The notes: generated by a model not told the origin, from the letters alone. A stretch of 44,423 bases of DNA from Aminivibrio sp. (GCF_016756745.1 NZ_JAESIH010000027.1:1-44423); one strand, 5' to 3'. Positions 1-7,646 are shown, counted from the first letter of the stretch. A program made the numbers and translations.

Positions 1-52
1 TCACCTTATGTCCGGCGACGCTCCCTCTGCCTGAAAAATTAGCGGATTTAGG
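1..52 (-). mobile_element. CCTAAATCC element, copy 4 (partial, runs off left edge)
   Basis: Read on the minus strand, this matches the left end of the element at 4557: CCTAAATCC, a T-rich spacer, then CAGGCAG, GGGAG and GCATAAGGTGA-like blocks. Its terminus is at 52 and the rest lies outside the window. It is inverted relative to the copies at 4557 and 4857, so the five-gene block between them sits between inverted copies. The 5 bases next to its visible end are AGAAA; the other flank cannot be seen, so a target duplication cannot be tested. Confidence 0.8.
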
Positions 53-172
53 AGAAACGGCAATTTTTTACTTTTTACGATATCGTCAAGTTTTTAATCT
101 CAAAAACCAGTATGCTGTCTGTCCCCAGATTTCTGATTTCAGAGATTATCCATGGACACAGTTTTATTCTGG

Positions 173-1297
173 CTACCCAACAACCTCCAACTCGTATTCC
201 GAATTGCCGAGGCCAAGCTTTTCAGCTTCCGCAATCTGCAGCCTGGCATCTTTTTTGTGGAGAAGGCTGAAGATATCCCACCCGTCCTTGGGAACAAGGT
301 CTGAAGCCCTTGAGTCAGGCAGGGGACTTACTTTGCTCAATATGTCCAGGGTCGCCGTATCGATGGCAACAGGGTCATCGGAGATCAATATTCCCTGATC
401 CTGGGCTACGGGCGGATCGGCAAGGGGCATGCAGTCACACTCAGGCTGCATCTCAAGAAGGAAATTTACGTACACAACCCTTCCCGGCTCAAATGTTTTC
501 AGAACCGCACTCGCCCCTTCTGCAACGGCTTTCATGAAGAGCTCATGCGATACCGGGACGTCGATGGCCTCCATCGGGCATACCCGTGCGCATCTCCCGC
601 AGCGCCAGCACTTGTCTTTGTCGACAGTGTAGACATTGTCCGGGAAGGTAATTGCTCCGATAGGGCATATATTCATGCAATTGAAACATAAGGTGCATTT
701 TGTCTCATCCCATTGCATGGTCTCCCCCATGAGAAAATGCATCTTTCCCCTTCCCTGGTGCCAGTCGCCGTCCCGCGGGGCTGCAGATATACCGCCCATG
801 GATATGTTTTTGATGGCCCCTCCCAGCACAGCCTGGATATGCCCTTTTACATGGGTCAGCACGACCATTGCTTTGGCATCGTGAATGGCAGAAGCGATGG
901 CCGTCTCACCTAAAATCTCTCCGGCATCCACCTTGATGGAATCGTTCCCGAAGATCCCGTCTGCCATGATCACGGGCGCGCCGAGTGTCAGGTGCGTATA
1001 TCCGGCATCTTTGGCAATCTCCAGATATTCATAGCCGGGAACCCTCACCGAATCAGTGACAAAGGGTTTGGCAGGTACCTTTTTTACTGCATCGACCACC
1101 TTCTTGACAAACTGGGGGCGGATGGTTTTGAAGGCACCATTATTGCCGAGGTGCATCTTCAATGGAACAAGCTCATCTTCAGGGATGTATTTTCCGAGAT
1201 CGAACCGCCCCAGGAAGTTTTCGAATTTACCCATCAGCCCCGAGTCATAGGTGAAAGACTTGGATTGTGCAGTTATCTGATAGACCTTCGATTTCAT
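173..1297 (-). CDS. DUF362 domain protein with two 4Fe-4S clusters
   Basis: A 374-residue protein. The N-terminal two thirds resembles DUF362, a domain of unknown function often fused to ferredoxin modules. Around residues 200-245 are two complete cysteine sets, CTLCFNCMNICP and CWRCGRCARVCP, each able to bind a 4Fe-4S cluster. No signal peptide is visible, so a cytoplasmic electron-transfer role is likely. A GGAGGAG ribosome site lies just upstream of the ATG. It is the last gene of a leftward operon with a nitroreductase, a dienelactone hydrolase-like protein, an Fe-S flavoprotein and an SDR, so it may pass electrons to or from these flavin and nicotinamide enzymes. Its substrate is unknown. 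Confidence 0.88.
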   Translation of the reverse strand: MKSKVYQITAQSKSFTYDSGLMGKFENFLGRFDLGKYIPEDELVPLKMHLGNNGAFKTIRPQFVKKVVDAVKKVPAKPFVTDSVRVPGYEYLEIAKDAGYTHLTLGAPVIMADGIFGNDSIKVDAGEILGETAIASAIHDAKAMVVLTHVKGHIQAVLGGAIKNISMGGISAAPRDGDWHQGRGKMHFLMGETMQWDETKCTLCFNCMNICPIGAITFPDNVYTVDKDKCWRCGRCARVCPMEAIDVPVSHELFMKAVAEGASAVLKTFEPGRVVYVNFLLEMQPECDCMPLADPPVAQDQGILISDDPVAIDTATLDILSKVSPLPDSRASDLVPKDGWDIFSLLHKKDARLQIAEAEKLGLGNSEYELEVVG

Positions 1298-1363
1298 ATA
1301 TACTCCTCCTCCCGATTATCCCTAAACAGCTATGATTCATATTTCCCAATAGATCTCTCCAAC

Positions 1364-2032
1364 CTACCCCTTGATCCTCACAACCTCATTAACTGCCCTG
1401 CGGGTAGCTCTGAATGCGTTTTGTGGACTGGTCGTATCAATCTTGCCGATTGCTATGCCGATGCACACAGACAGGTTCTCTGGAATACCAAGTTCCTGGC
1501 GGACCAAATCAGGATACGATGCGAACTGGACCGCCACCGCTGTACCCAGCCCGTATTCGCATGCTATAAGCATAATGCTTTGCGATACGGCACCCAGATC
1601 GAACAAGGACCAGGGTGTCAGGGAACGGTCCATGCAAAGGAAGATCACGGCAGGGGCATCGAAAAAAAGGAAGTTCCGAACCATGAGATCGCGCATAACA
1701 TTCCGGCCATTGCGGTCAAGTCCCAGGAACTCTGCGAGATCATGCATTAATTTCTCACTTCTTTCTTTCAGTGCCGGGGGCCAGTCCTTCGGAAGCGGCC
1801 TGGTGATATCAGGGTTTACGGGCACACCATTGGATAATCTCTCAGAATAGGCCTTCCGCAGTCTGTCAGTTGACTCGCCATTGGCCACGAATATCTCCCA
1901 GGGCTGGGTGTTGCCCCAGGAAGGAGCCCACCGCGCAGCCTCAACAATCGAAAGAATTGTCTCATTGTCTATTGGTTCAGAGGTAAAAGCACGGCAGGTA
2001 AAGCGCGATTTCATGGTATCTATTATGTTCAT
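1364..2032 (-). CDS. Nitroreductase family FMN oxidoreductase
   Basis: A 222-residue nitroreductase-fold flavoprotein. The N-terminus has the family signature of a short helix followed by SRFTCRAF, and AARWAPSWGNTQPW near residue 50 is the usual FMN and substrate region. Members reduce nitro groups, quinones or enones, or act on cofactors, using NAD(P)H, so the substrate cannot be named. A longer reading frame begins at 2095, but the ATG at 2032 is preceded by GGAGG at good spacing and begins just after the upstream hydrolase stops (14 nt gap). I therefore take 2032 as the start. It is fourth in the leftward redox operon. Confidence 0.9.
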   Translation of the reverse strand: MNIIDTMKSRFTCRAFTSEPIDNETILSIVEAARWAPSWGNTQPWEIFVANGESTDRLRKAYSERLSNGVPVNPDITRPLPKDWPPALKERSEKLMHDLAEFLGLDRNGRNVMRDLMVRNFLFFDAPAVIFLCMDRSLTPWSLFDLGAVSQSIMLIACEYGLGTAVAVQFASYPDLVRQELGIPENLSVCIGIAIGKIDTTSPQNAFRATRRAVNEVVRIKG

Positions 2033-2046
2033 ATTTTCCTCCGCTC

Positions 2047-2865
2047 TTATCGGATCTCGAAGAGCTCGGCGAAGAAGGACTTCATCGCCCCCCAAGATCT
2101 GCGGTCTGCCCGCTCGTTATACGCTACTCCCTTCGACGGGTCGTTGCCGGAAGCTGGATTGGTGAAGCTGTGGACTGCTCCGCCGTAAAAAATCATCTGC
2201 CAGTCGACGCCGCTGCCTCGCATCTCATCCTGGAATGCCAAAACGTGCTCCTGTGGGACGAGAGAATCGTCCGCTCCGTGGAGAACGAGCACTTTGCAAT
2301 TTATGTTTTTGGCGTCTTCAGGGTTTGGCGTGTCCAGATTTCCGTGGAAGCTCACAACACCGGCCAGTTCTGCACCGCTCCTGGCGAGCTCTAAGACCGT
2401 TCCGCCTCCGAAGCAGTAGCCTATGGCCGCCACCCTCTTGGGATCTACGAGCGGATGGCTCTTCAGAGCCTCCAATGCTGCGTTAGCGCGAGAACGCAGC
2501 ATTGCGGTATCGGAGCGGAATTTGGTAGCGAGGCTTGAAGCCTCTTCTGCAGTATGTGCCCTTACGCCTTTGCCGTATATATCAGCTGCCAGGGCCACGT
2601 ATCCCATCTCAGCGATCTCTTTGGCACGCCTTTTCTCGTACTCGCCAAGCCCCGTCCACTCGTGCACCACGAGCACCCCTGGGCGCTTTTCCTTTATTGT
2701 CTCGTCATATACGATATACCCTTCGCAGACCACATTCCCGTCACGGTATTCGAAGACTTCTGTTCTCATGGCTTTGTCACTCCCATCGGTTGTCGCATAA
2801 GCAACGCTTGAGGCGATAAGATATGCGGCCGACAACACTGCGAGAATCACAATCTTTTTCTTCAT
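2047..2865 (-). CDS. Dienelactone hydrolase family protein, exported
   Basis: A 272-residue alpha/beta hydrolase of the dienelactone hydrolase family. The catalytic triad is visible: Cys151 in GYCFGGG, Asp199 or Asp200 in LHGADDS, and His232 in GGAVHSF. Unlike the classic cytoplasmic enzymes, it starts with a signal peptide (MKKK, a hydrophobic stretch, then SSVAYA near residue 24), so it probably works in the periplasm. The natural substrate may be a lactone or ester. It lies 14 nt upstream of the nitroreductase gene and is third in the operon. The export signal separates it from the otherwise cytoplasmic redox proteins of the operon. Confidence 0.9.
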   Translation of the reverse strand: MKKKIVILAVLSAAYLIASSVAYATTDGSDKAMRTEVFEYRDGNVVCEGYIVYDETIKEKRPGVLVVHEWTGLGEYEKRRAKEIAEMGYVALAADIYGKGVRAHTAEEASSLATKFRSDTAMLRSRANAALEALKSHPLVDPKRVAAIGYCFGGGTVLELARSGAELAGVVSFHGNLDTPNPEDAKNINCKVLVLHGADDSLVPQEHVLAFQDEMRGSGVDWQMIFYGGAVHSFTNPASGNDPSKGVAYNERADRRSWGAMKSFFAELFEIR

Positions 2866-2916
2866 AACCCTTTCCCTCCCTTGATAAAATAATCATATTT
2901 TAAGATGATCGGGCTC

Positions 2917-3579
2917 TCAAATCCATCCCTTTTCTTTCCAATATTCATATTCGTCCTTCCATTCTTCTTTCCTGGAAGAGATTACGCCCTTGAAGAATTC
3001 CCGCTGCTTTTCTATCGTGGACAGCTGGTTGGGATATGCTATATTTTCCTTTACTGCTTTGGCGAGGTCGACCCCTAAGGTCTTTGCTTCCTCCTTCATT
3101 GCATTGAAGCGAGACATCGGGCCGGAGACGCCGCCCACATATTGGACGCCACAACTTACGAGATATTCCTTTAAGTAGTCCAAGACCATAGCATGAGGAC
3201 CGCCTCCGGAAGCGGCAAGAGCCGCTCCATATTTACCGGTTAACATTTGACAATGGATGAACGGACTTGAGCGGTCCAGGAGCGCCTTGAGTTGTGCCGT
3301 CACGTGGTTTATGTAGACAGGCGACGCAAAGATGATCGCCTCCGCCTCCCTCATAGAGCGCAGCACCGGCGCAATGTCGTCTTTCAGCGGGCAAAAGAGG
3401 AGTTTCCTGTGACAGGCGCTGCATCCCGTGCAGAATTCGATCCTTAGTCTCCCGAGGTGTATGTATTCTACGGAAACACCTGGCTCCGCGGTAGTGATCC
3501 CCGCAACTGTCTCTTTAGCGAGTCTAAATGTGTCGCTATTTTCACCCCTCGGGCTTCCCGATATGCACAATATCTTCAT
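2917..3579 (-). CDS. NADPH-dependent FMN reductase / iron-sulfur flavoprotein-like
   Basis: A 220-residue flavodoxin-like protein. The N-terminal CISGSPRGENSDT loop binds the FMN phosphate. Cys50, Cys53, Cys56 and Cys63 form a compact C-x2-C-x2-C-x6-C cluster resembling the 4Fe-4S site of archaeal and clostridial iron-sulfur flavoproteins (Isf), so it may carry both FMN and an Fe-S cluster. Such proteins shuttle one or two electrons between ferredoxin and other acceptors. It sits between the SDR and the exported hydrolase in the leftward operon. An alternative reading is a simple NAD(P)H:quinone reductase. The family is clear, but the partner is not. Confidence 0.88.
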   Translation of the reverse strand: MKILCISGSPRGENSDTFRLAKETVAGITTAEPGVSVEYIHLGRLRIEFCTGCSACHRKLLFCPLKDDIAPVLRSMREAEAIIFASPVYINHVTAQLKALLDRSSPFIHCQMLTGKYGAALAASGGGPHAMVLDYLKEYLVSCGVQYVGGVSGPMSRFNAMKEEAKTLGVDLAKAVKENIAYPNQLSTIEKQREFFKGVISSRKEEWKDEYEYWKEKGWI

Positions 3580-3682
3580 ATGCCTTCATCTCCCCATGGA
3601 TATGCTCGACCGGCTATGCGACAGGATCTATCCATTTAGATTCAGTCAAAAGTGTAGGCCTGCCCCCAGATCCCTTGCTCGT

Positions 3683-4465
3683 TTAATGCAGGCTCAAGCC
3701 CCCGGAGACGCTTATCGCTTGCCCCGTTACAAAGGCAGCGTCATCGGAGGCAAGCCAAGCCGCCGTTCCCACTAAATCCTCAGGGTATTCAAGCCTTTGG
3801 ATGGCAGAATTTTTTGCCAATTCCTCACTCATCTGCTTAAAGTCATGCTCCTGAACCGTTTCGCTTTGCGTCAACCCGGGACAGATTGCATTCACTGTAA
3901 TGTTGCCAAATTTCCCCGCTTCGAAGGCAAGCGCCCGTGTGAGGCCGACGACTGCTGCTTTGGAAGTGATGTATTGAAGACCGTTGCCACGTCCCATATA
4001 AACCGTGTCAGAGGCCATATTTATGATGCGGCCCCAATTTTGCGAACGCATGTCCGGGAAGACCTCACGTGAGCACATCCACATCCCTTTGACGTTTACA
4101 GCCATGACTCTGTCCCAATCGGCTTCGTCCAATTCATAAAACGGCCGCACAGCCCGCTCAAATCCTATATGGCGCAGCATGACGGCCGCATTGTTAACAA
4201 GGATGTCAACCTTGCCGAAGCGCTCACGCGCTTTACCCACCATCGCTTTTATCTGATTGGCGTCCGAAACATCGCACACAATCGGCAATACCTCGCGATC
4301 TTCCGTTGCAATCTCTTCGGCCGCTTGCTTTAAGACGTCCTCCGTAGTACCGCAGATTACAATATTGGCCTTTTCCTGATAAAGGCGCTTCGCCATAGCC
4401 TTGCCGATCCCGCGACCGCCCCCTGTGATAAGGGCTATACGACCTTTTAATCTTTCACAACTCAT
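3683..4465 (-). CDS. SDR family NAD(P)-dependent oxidoreductase
   Basis: A 260-residue classical short-chain dehydrogenase/reductase. It has the cofactor loop GGGRGIGKAM near the N-terminus, the NNAAVM motif, and the catalytic Ser and Tyr-x3-Lys (MASDT, then YITSK). The C-terminus ends GQAISVSGG, typical of FabG-like and alcohol or sugar dehydrogenases. The frame extends to 4552, but the ATG at 4465 has an AAGGAGG site 8 nt upstream, so the shorter form is chosen. It is the first gene of the five-gene leftward operon, whose promoter must lie in the roughly 90 bp before the mobile element at 4557. The substrate is unknown. Confidence 0.9.
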   Translation of the reverse strand: MSCERLKGRIALITGGGRGIGKAMAKRLYQEKANIVICGTTEDVLKQAAEEIATEDREVLPIVCDVSDANQIKAMVGKARERFGKVDILVNNAAVMLRHIGFERAVRPFYELDEADWDRVMAVNVKGMWMCSREVFPDMRSQNWGRIINMASDTVYMGRGNGLQYITSKAAVVGLTRALAFEAGKFGNITVNAICPGLTQSETVQEHDFKQMSEELAKNSAIQRLEYPEDLVGTAAWLASDDAAFVTGQAISVSGGLSLH

Positions 4466-4556
4466 TGTGATTTTCCTCCTTATTATCAGATTATCAACCA
4501 TACTCCACCTTAAGAACTTGCTTTTCGTTCTCTGCGGTAGAGTAAGAAACATTTAC

Positions 4557-4810
4557 CCTAAATCCGCTAATTTTTCAGGCAGAGGGAGTGTCGCCGGGCA
4601 TAAGGTGAATTCGCCTCCCCGGGGGCGAAGAGATACCCCCCTTGGGGCGGCCCCGGGGGCGAGGAACCGACATGGATGTCGGCTTCACAAGCAGGCAACC
4701 GGCAAACGAAGGGAGCCGCGGGACTCGCATGGGCAGCTGTCACGAACGACAATCTGCACCTCCCGCCCAAGCGCGCATGGGTGACGCTCCCCGCTGCCTG
4801 TGGATTTGGG
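4557..4810 (+). mobile_element. CCTAAATCC element, copy 1 (MITE-like, with TTTAC target duplication)
   Basis: A 254-bp non-coding element. It starts CCTAAATCC and ends GGATTTGGG. The two ends are imperfect inverted repeats of about 30 bp, sharing CAGGCAG, GGGAG and GTC blocks. The 5 bases on each side are identical: TTTAC at 4552-4556 and TTTAC at 4811-4815. That is the mark of a transposition event and fixes the boundaries. No transposase is encoded; short open frames inside are not conserved as proteins. Internal hairpins are visible, including CCGACA/TGTCGG at 4668-4683 and the GCAG...CTGC region at 4732-4757. Confidence 0.85.
4651..4796 (+). repeat. 146-bp near-perfect direct repeat, unit A
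   Basis: This segment recurs at 4920-5065 with a single difference that I can find (C at 4683, T at 4952). The offset is 269 bp. It covers the inner part of the CCTAAATCC element, from the CCCCGGGGGC block to the right-hand GCTCCCCGCTG. Confidence 0.9.
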
Positions 4811-4856
4811 TTTACTCGTGTGTGGAGACTATTTTATCACAATGTTAGGAGACAGT

Positions 4857-5080
4857 CCTAGATCCGCAGGTTTTTTCAGGCAGAGGAGGTGTCCGCCGGG
4901 CATAAGGTGAATTCTCCCTCCCCGGGGGCGAGGAACCGACATGGATGTCGGTTTCACAAGCAGGCAACCGGCAAACGAAGGGAGCCGCGGGACTCGCATG
5001 GGCAGCTGTCACGAACGACAATCTGCACCTCCCGCCCAAGCGCGCATGGGTGACGCTCCCCGCTGGGGTGTGGATTGAGG
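4857..5080 (+). mobile_element. CCTAAATCC element, copy 2 (degenerate ends)
   Basis: This 224-bp copy lies 46 bp after copy 1 in the same orientation. Its interior is almost identical to copy 1, but the left part is shorter (the AGAGATACCCC...GGGGCGG hairpin is missing) and the right end has lost the CAGGCAG block, ending TGGATTGAGG. The flanking bases (ACAGT and ATTTT) do not match, so there is no target duplication here. The identical core with different ends suggests gene conversion or recombination with copy 1. Confidence 0.78.
4920..5065 (+). repeat. 146-bp near-perfect direct repeat, unit B
   Basis: Second unit of the direct repeat described at 4651-4796, identical apart from one base. 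It is the core of element copy 2. Confidence 0.9.
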
Positions 5081-5173
5081 ATTTTTCCCGTCTTTTGACA
5101 TGAACAAGCCTCTCTATCACCGTAAGAGAGAATAAGCAAAAATAGAATCAGAAAAATTGTTCTATTCCGCTTA

Positions 5174-5202
5174 TTGACAGAAAAAAGACCGGAGAGTATA
5201 GT
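5174..5202 (+). promoter_or_regulatory. Consensus sigma-70 promoter of the first M24 gene
   Basis: A perfect TTGACA at 5174-5179, a 17-nt spacer and TATAGT at 5197-5202. Transcription should start near 5209, leaving a leader of about 45 nt before the ATG at 5254. The TGTCGACA palindrome covers the predicted start point. Confidence 0.8.
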
Positions 5203-5207
5203 TTTTT

Positions 5208-5215
5208 TGTCGACA
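5208..5215 (+). promoter_or_regulatory. TGTCGACA operator, site 1
   Basis: A perfect 8-bp palindrome that begins 6 nt after the -10 box, where a bound protein would block initiation. The same sequence occurs at 12281 (upstream of the GntR gene, same spacing) and 13067. The likely binder is the FadR-type GntR protein encoded at 12349; this is inferred from position only. Confidence 0.65.
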
Positions 5216-5253
5216 CGCGACATAAAAATTCATTCGGAAAGGACGGTAACACC

Positions 5254-6426
5254 ATGGCTGTTTTTTCGGCTCAGGAATACGGGGAACGCCTCCGGAAGAC
5301 CAAGGAGCGGATGCACGAACATGGCGTGGAAGTTCTTATCGTGTCCCACCCGGCGAACATGAACTATCTCACCGGTTTCGACGGGTGGTCTTTTTACGTC
5401 CACCAGGGGCTCATCGTCGCCCTTGACCACGACGAGCCTCTCTGGTTCGGCCGCGAGCAGGACAGCAACGCCGCCCGGCTCCTCACCTCCCTCCGTGAGG
5501 AGGACATCCTGGGCTACCCTGACAACTACGTCATGTCGAAGCTCCGCCACCCCATGGACTTCGTTTCGGGCATCCTGAAGGAACGGGGCTGGGACAGGCG
5601 TCACATCGGCGTGGAAATGGAAGGGTACTACTTCACGGCCGAGGGGTTCCGGGTCCTCGAGAGAAACCTCCCCGGCGCGGTAGTAAAAGACGGCACCCTG
5701 GTGGTGAACCTAGTGCGGAGGATCAAGTCGGAAGCGGAGATCGACCATATCCGCCATGCGGCCAGGATAGCGGAAAAGGTGATGAACACAGCCCTGGAGA
5801 CCATCGCCCCCGGGGTGAGGGAGAACGACGCCGCCGGAGAGATCTACAAGGCCCAGATCAGCGGAACACCGGAATTCGGCGGAGACTACACATCTCTCTG
5901 CCCCATCATGCCTTCCGCCGAACGGACATCTTCGGCCCATCTCACCTGGTGCACCGACCGAAGGTACGAAAAAGGGGACATCGTTCTCCTTGAGCTGGCG
6001 GGAGCACGTCACCACTATCACTGCCCCATTTCCCGCACCCTGTTCCTTGGCGAACCTCGCCCCGAACTGCAGAAAATAGCCGACGCCGTCATCGGGGGAC
6101 TGAACGAAACGGTGGCCTTCATCCGTCCCGGCGTCACCGCCGAAGAGGTGGAGGCGAAATGGAGAGAATCCATCGCCGGAACGGGAGTGAACAAGCCCTC
6201 GAGGGTGGGCTACTCCTTCGGTCTGAACTACCCGCCCGACTGGGGAGAGCAGACCCTGAGCCTGCGTCCTGCGGACACTACCATCCTCCAGCCCGGGATG
6301 TGCATCCACTTCATGCCGGGTATCTGGCTGAAGGAGTTCGGCTTCGAGTGCAGCGAGCCGCTCGTCGTCACCGAAAACGGATGCGAGCTCTTCCTGAACT
6401 TCGAGCGTAAGCTTTTTGTGAAATAA
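5254..6426 (+). CDS. M24-fold hydrolase, ectoine hydrolase (DoeA/EutD)-like, copy 1
   Basis: A 390-residue pita-bread-fold protein. It resembles the ectoine hydrolase family (DoeA of Halomonas, EutD of rhizobia), which opens the ectoine ring to N-acetyl-diaminobutyrate. Shared features include NYLTGFDGWSFYVHQ near residue 45, YPPDWGEQTLSLRP and PGMCIHFMPGIW. The usual M24 metal ligands are altered: Glu247 stands where the first Asp is expected and Pro258 where the second is, as in metal-free creatinase-type enzymes, so a true Xaa-Pro aminopeptidase is unlikely. It has its own promoter and operator and is followed after 8 nt by an M20 amidohydrolase. A paralogue lies at 17318. The exact substrate is inferred, not proven. 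Confidence 0.85.
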   Translation: MAVFSAQEYGERLRKTKERMHEHGVEVLIVSHPANMNYLTGFDGWSFYVHQGLIVALDHDEPLWFGREQDSNAARLLTSLREEDILGYPDNYVMSKLRHPMDFVSGILKERGWDRRHIGVEMEGYYFTAEGFRVLERNLPGAVVKDGTLVVNLVRRIKSEAEIDHIRHAARIAEKVMNTALETIAPGVRENDAAGEIYKAQISGTPEFGGDYTSLCPIMPSAERTSSAHLTWCTDRRYEKGDIVLLELAGARHHYHCPISRTLFLGEPRPELQKIADAVIGGLNETVAFIRPGVTAEEVEAKWRESIAGTGVNKPSRVGYSFGLNYPPDWGEQTLSLRPADTTILQPGMCIHFMPGIWLKEFGFECSEPLVVTENGCELFLNFERKLFVK

Positions 6427-6434
6427 AAGGGAGA

Positions 6435-7646
6435 ATGAATAATGAATCGTGGAAAAAACGAACGATGGATATAAAGGACGAAATCCGAAAATCCCATGAG
6501 GAGCTTCTCCGTCTGCGACGGGATTTTCACGCCCATCCGGAGCTGGGTTTTCGCGAATTCCGTACCTCCCGCATCGTCGAGGAACACCTCGGGGACTTGG
6601 GGCTCGAAGTACGCCGATGTGCCGGAACCGGAGTTGTCGGTGTGTTGCGGGGTAGTGGTCCGGGAAAGACAATCCTTCTACGGTGCGATATGGACGCTCT
6701 TCCCATAGAAGAAGCGACGGGTCTGCCGTTCCGTTCGCTCGAACCCGGTGTGATGCACGCATGCGGACACGACGGGCACACTGCCATGCTGATGGTTGCC
6801 GCACGTATTCTTGCTGGACATCGCGAAGAGTTTCCTGGAGCAATCGTCTTTCTCTTCCAGCCCAACGAGGAGGAGGCGGGAGCCGAGCGGATGATCGAGG
6901 ATGGGGCGTTGGAAAATCCCCGCCCGGATGCGGTCTGCGGAGCGCATTTGTGGTCTCTTCTGCCGACCGGAGTGATCGGAGTAAGTTCCGGCCCGCTTAT
7001 GGCGTCGAGCTACTACTTCAAATTGACGATTTGCGGCAAAGGAGGGCACGGAGGAGCTCCGCACGCTGCCGTTAACCCTATCGACGCGGCATCCCATGTG
7101 CTGGAGGCCATAAAGACGTTGCACACGCTGGAGTTTGATTCCCTACGTCCTACCGTGATCTCTGTGTGTACCCTCCACGCCGGTGTCAAGGCGATCGTCG
7201 TTCCGGAAACGTTGGAGATGGAAGGATCTATCCGTTGTCTTCACGACGGCGACGAAGAGGTTCGCCGGAGGTTTTCGGAGCTGGTCGAAGGCGTCTGCCG
7301 TCTCTACAGATGTACCTGCGACGTGGCGTTTCGCTGTGGCAACACCCTACTGAATAACAATGAAGAGATGTCCGAACTCGCGATGAACGTTGCGGAGAAG
7401 GTCGTGGGAAGTGGGAACGTGCGGACTCGCGATCTCAGCGTCATGCTTGGCGATGATTTTGCCGAATTTTCCAGTAGAATTCCCGGTGTTTTTTATTTTA
7501 TCGGCACTGGTAACGAAAGCAAGGGAACGAATATTGCTCATCATCATCCCCGGTTCGATATCGACGAGGATTCGCTTCCCCTTGGCGTGGAGATGCATGT
7601 GCGGTTGGCGCTGGAGTATCTGAATGAGGCGATCTGTAATTCGTAG
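6435..7646 (+). CDS. M20 family amidohydrolase (N-acyl amino acid deacylase-like), copy 1
   Basis: A 403-residue metallo-amidohydrolase of the M20/IAA-amino acid hydrolase group. The signatures are HACGHDGHTAM, LFQPNEEEAGA and the late DDFAEFS region with HHHPRFDIDE. These enzymes remove acyl groups from amino acids or dipeptides. Next to an ectoine-hydrolase-like gene, it could deacetylate N-acetyl-diaminobutyrate in place of DoeB. The start at 6435 sits very close to its GGGAG; an in-frame ATG at 6465 is an alternative. Its codon use is visibly less GC-rich than that of the M24 gene before it, while the AGCS gene after it looks similar, hinting at a different origin for this pair. Confidence 0.88.
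   Translation: MNNESWKKRTMDIKDEIRKSHEELLRLRRDFHAHPELGFREFRTSRIVEEHLGDLGLEVRRCAGTGVVGVLRGSGPGKTILLRCDMDALPIEEATGLPFRSLEPGVMHACGHDGHTAMLMVAARILAGHREEFPGAIVFLFQPNEEEAGAERMIEDGALENPRPDAVCGAHLWSLLPTGVIGVSSGPLMASSYYFKLTICGKGGHGGAPHAAVNPIDAASHVLEAIKTLHTLEFDSLRPTVISVCTLHAGVKAIVVPETLEMEGSIRCLHDGDEEVRRRFSELVEGVCRLYRCTCDVAFRCGNTLLNNNEEMSELAMNVAEKVVGSGNVRTRDLSVMLGDDFAEFSSRIPGVFYFIGTGNESKGTNIAHHHPRFDIDEDSLPLGVEMHVRLALEYLNEAICNS

Noticed and set aside
4567-4770. Short open frame on the minus strand inside mobile element copies 1 and 2
   Set aside because: It recurs only because the element recurs. The frame breaks in copy 3 and the ends differ between copies, so a protein is not conserved.
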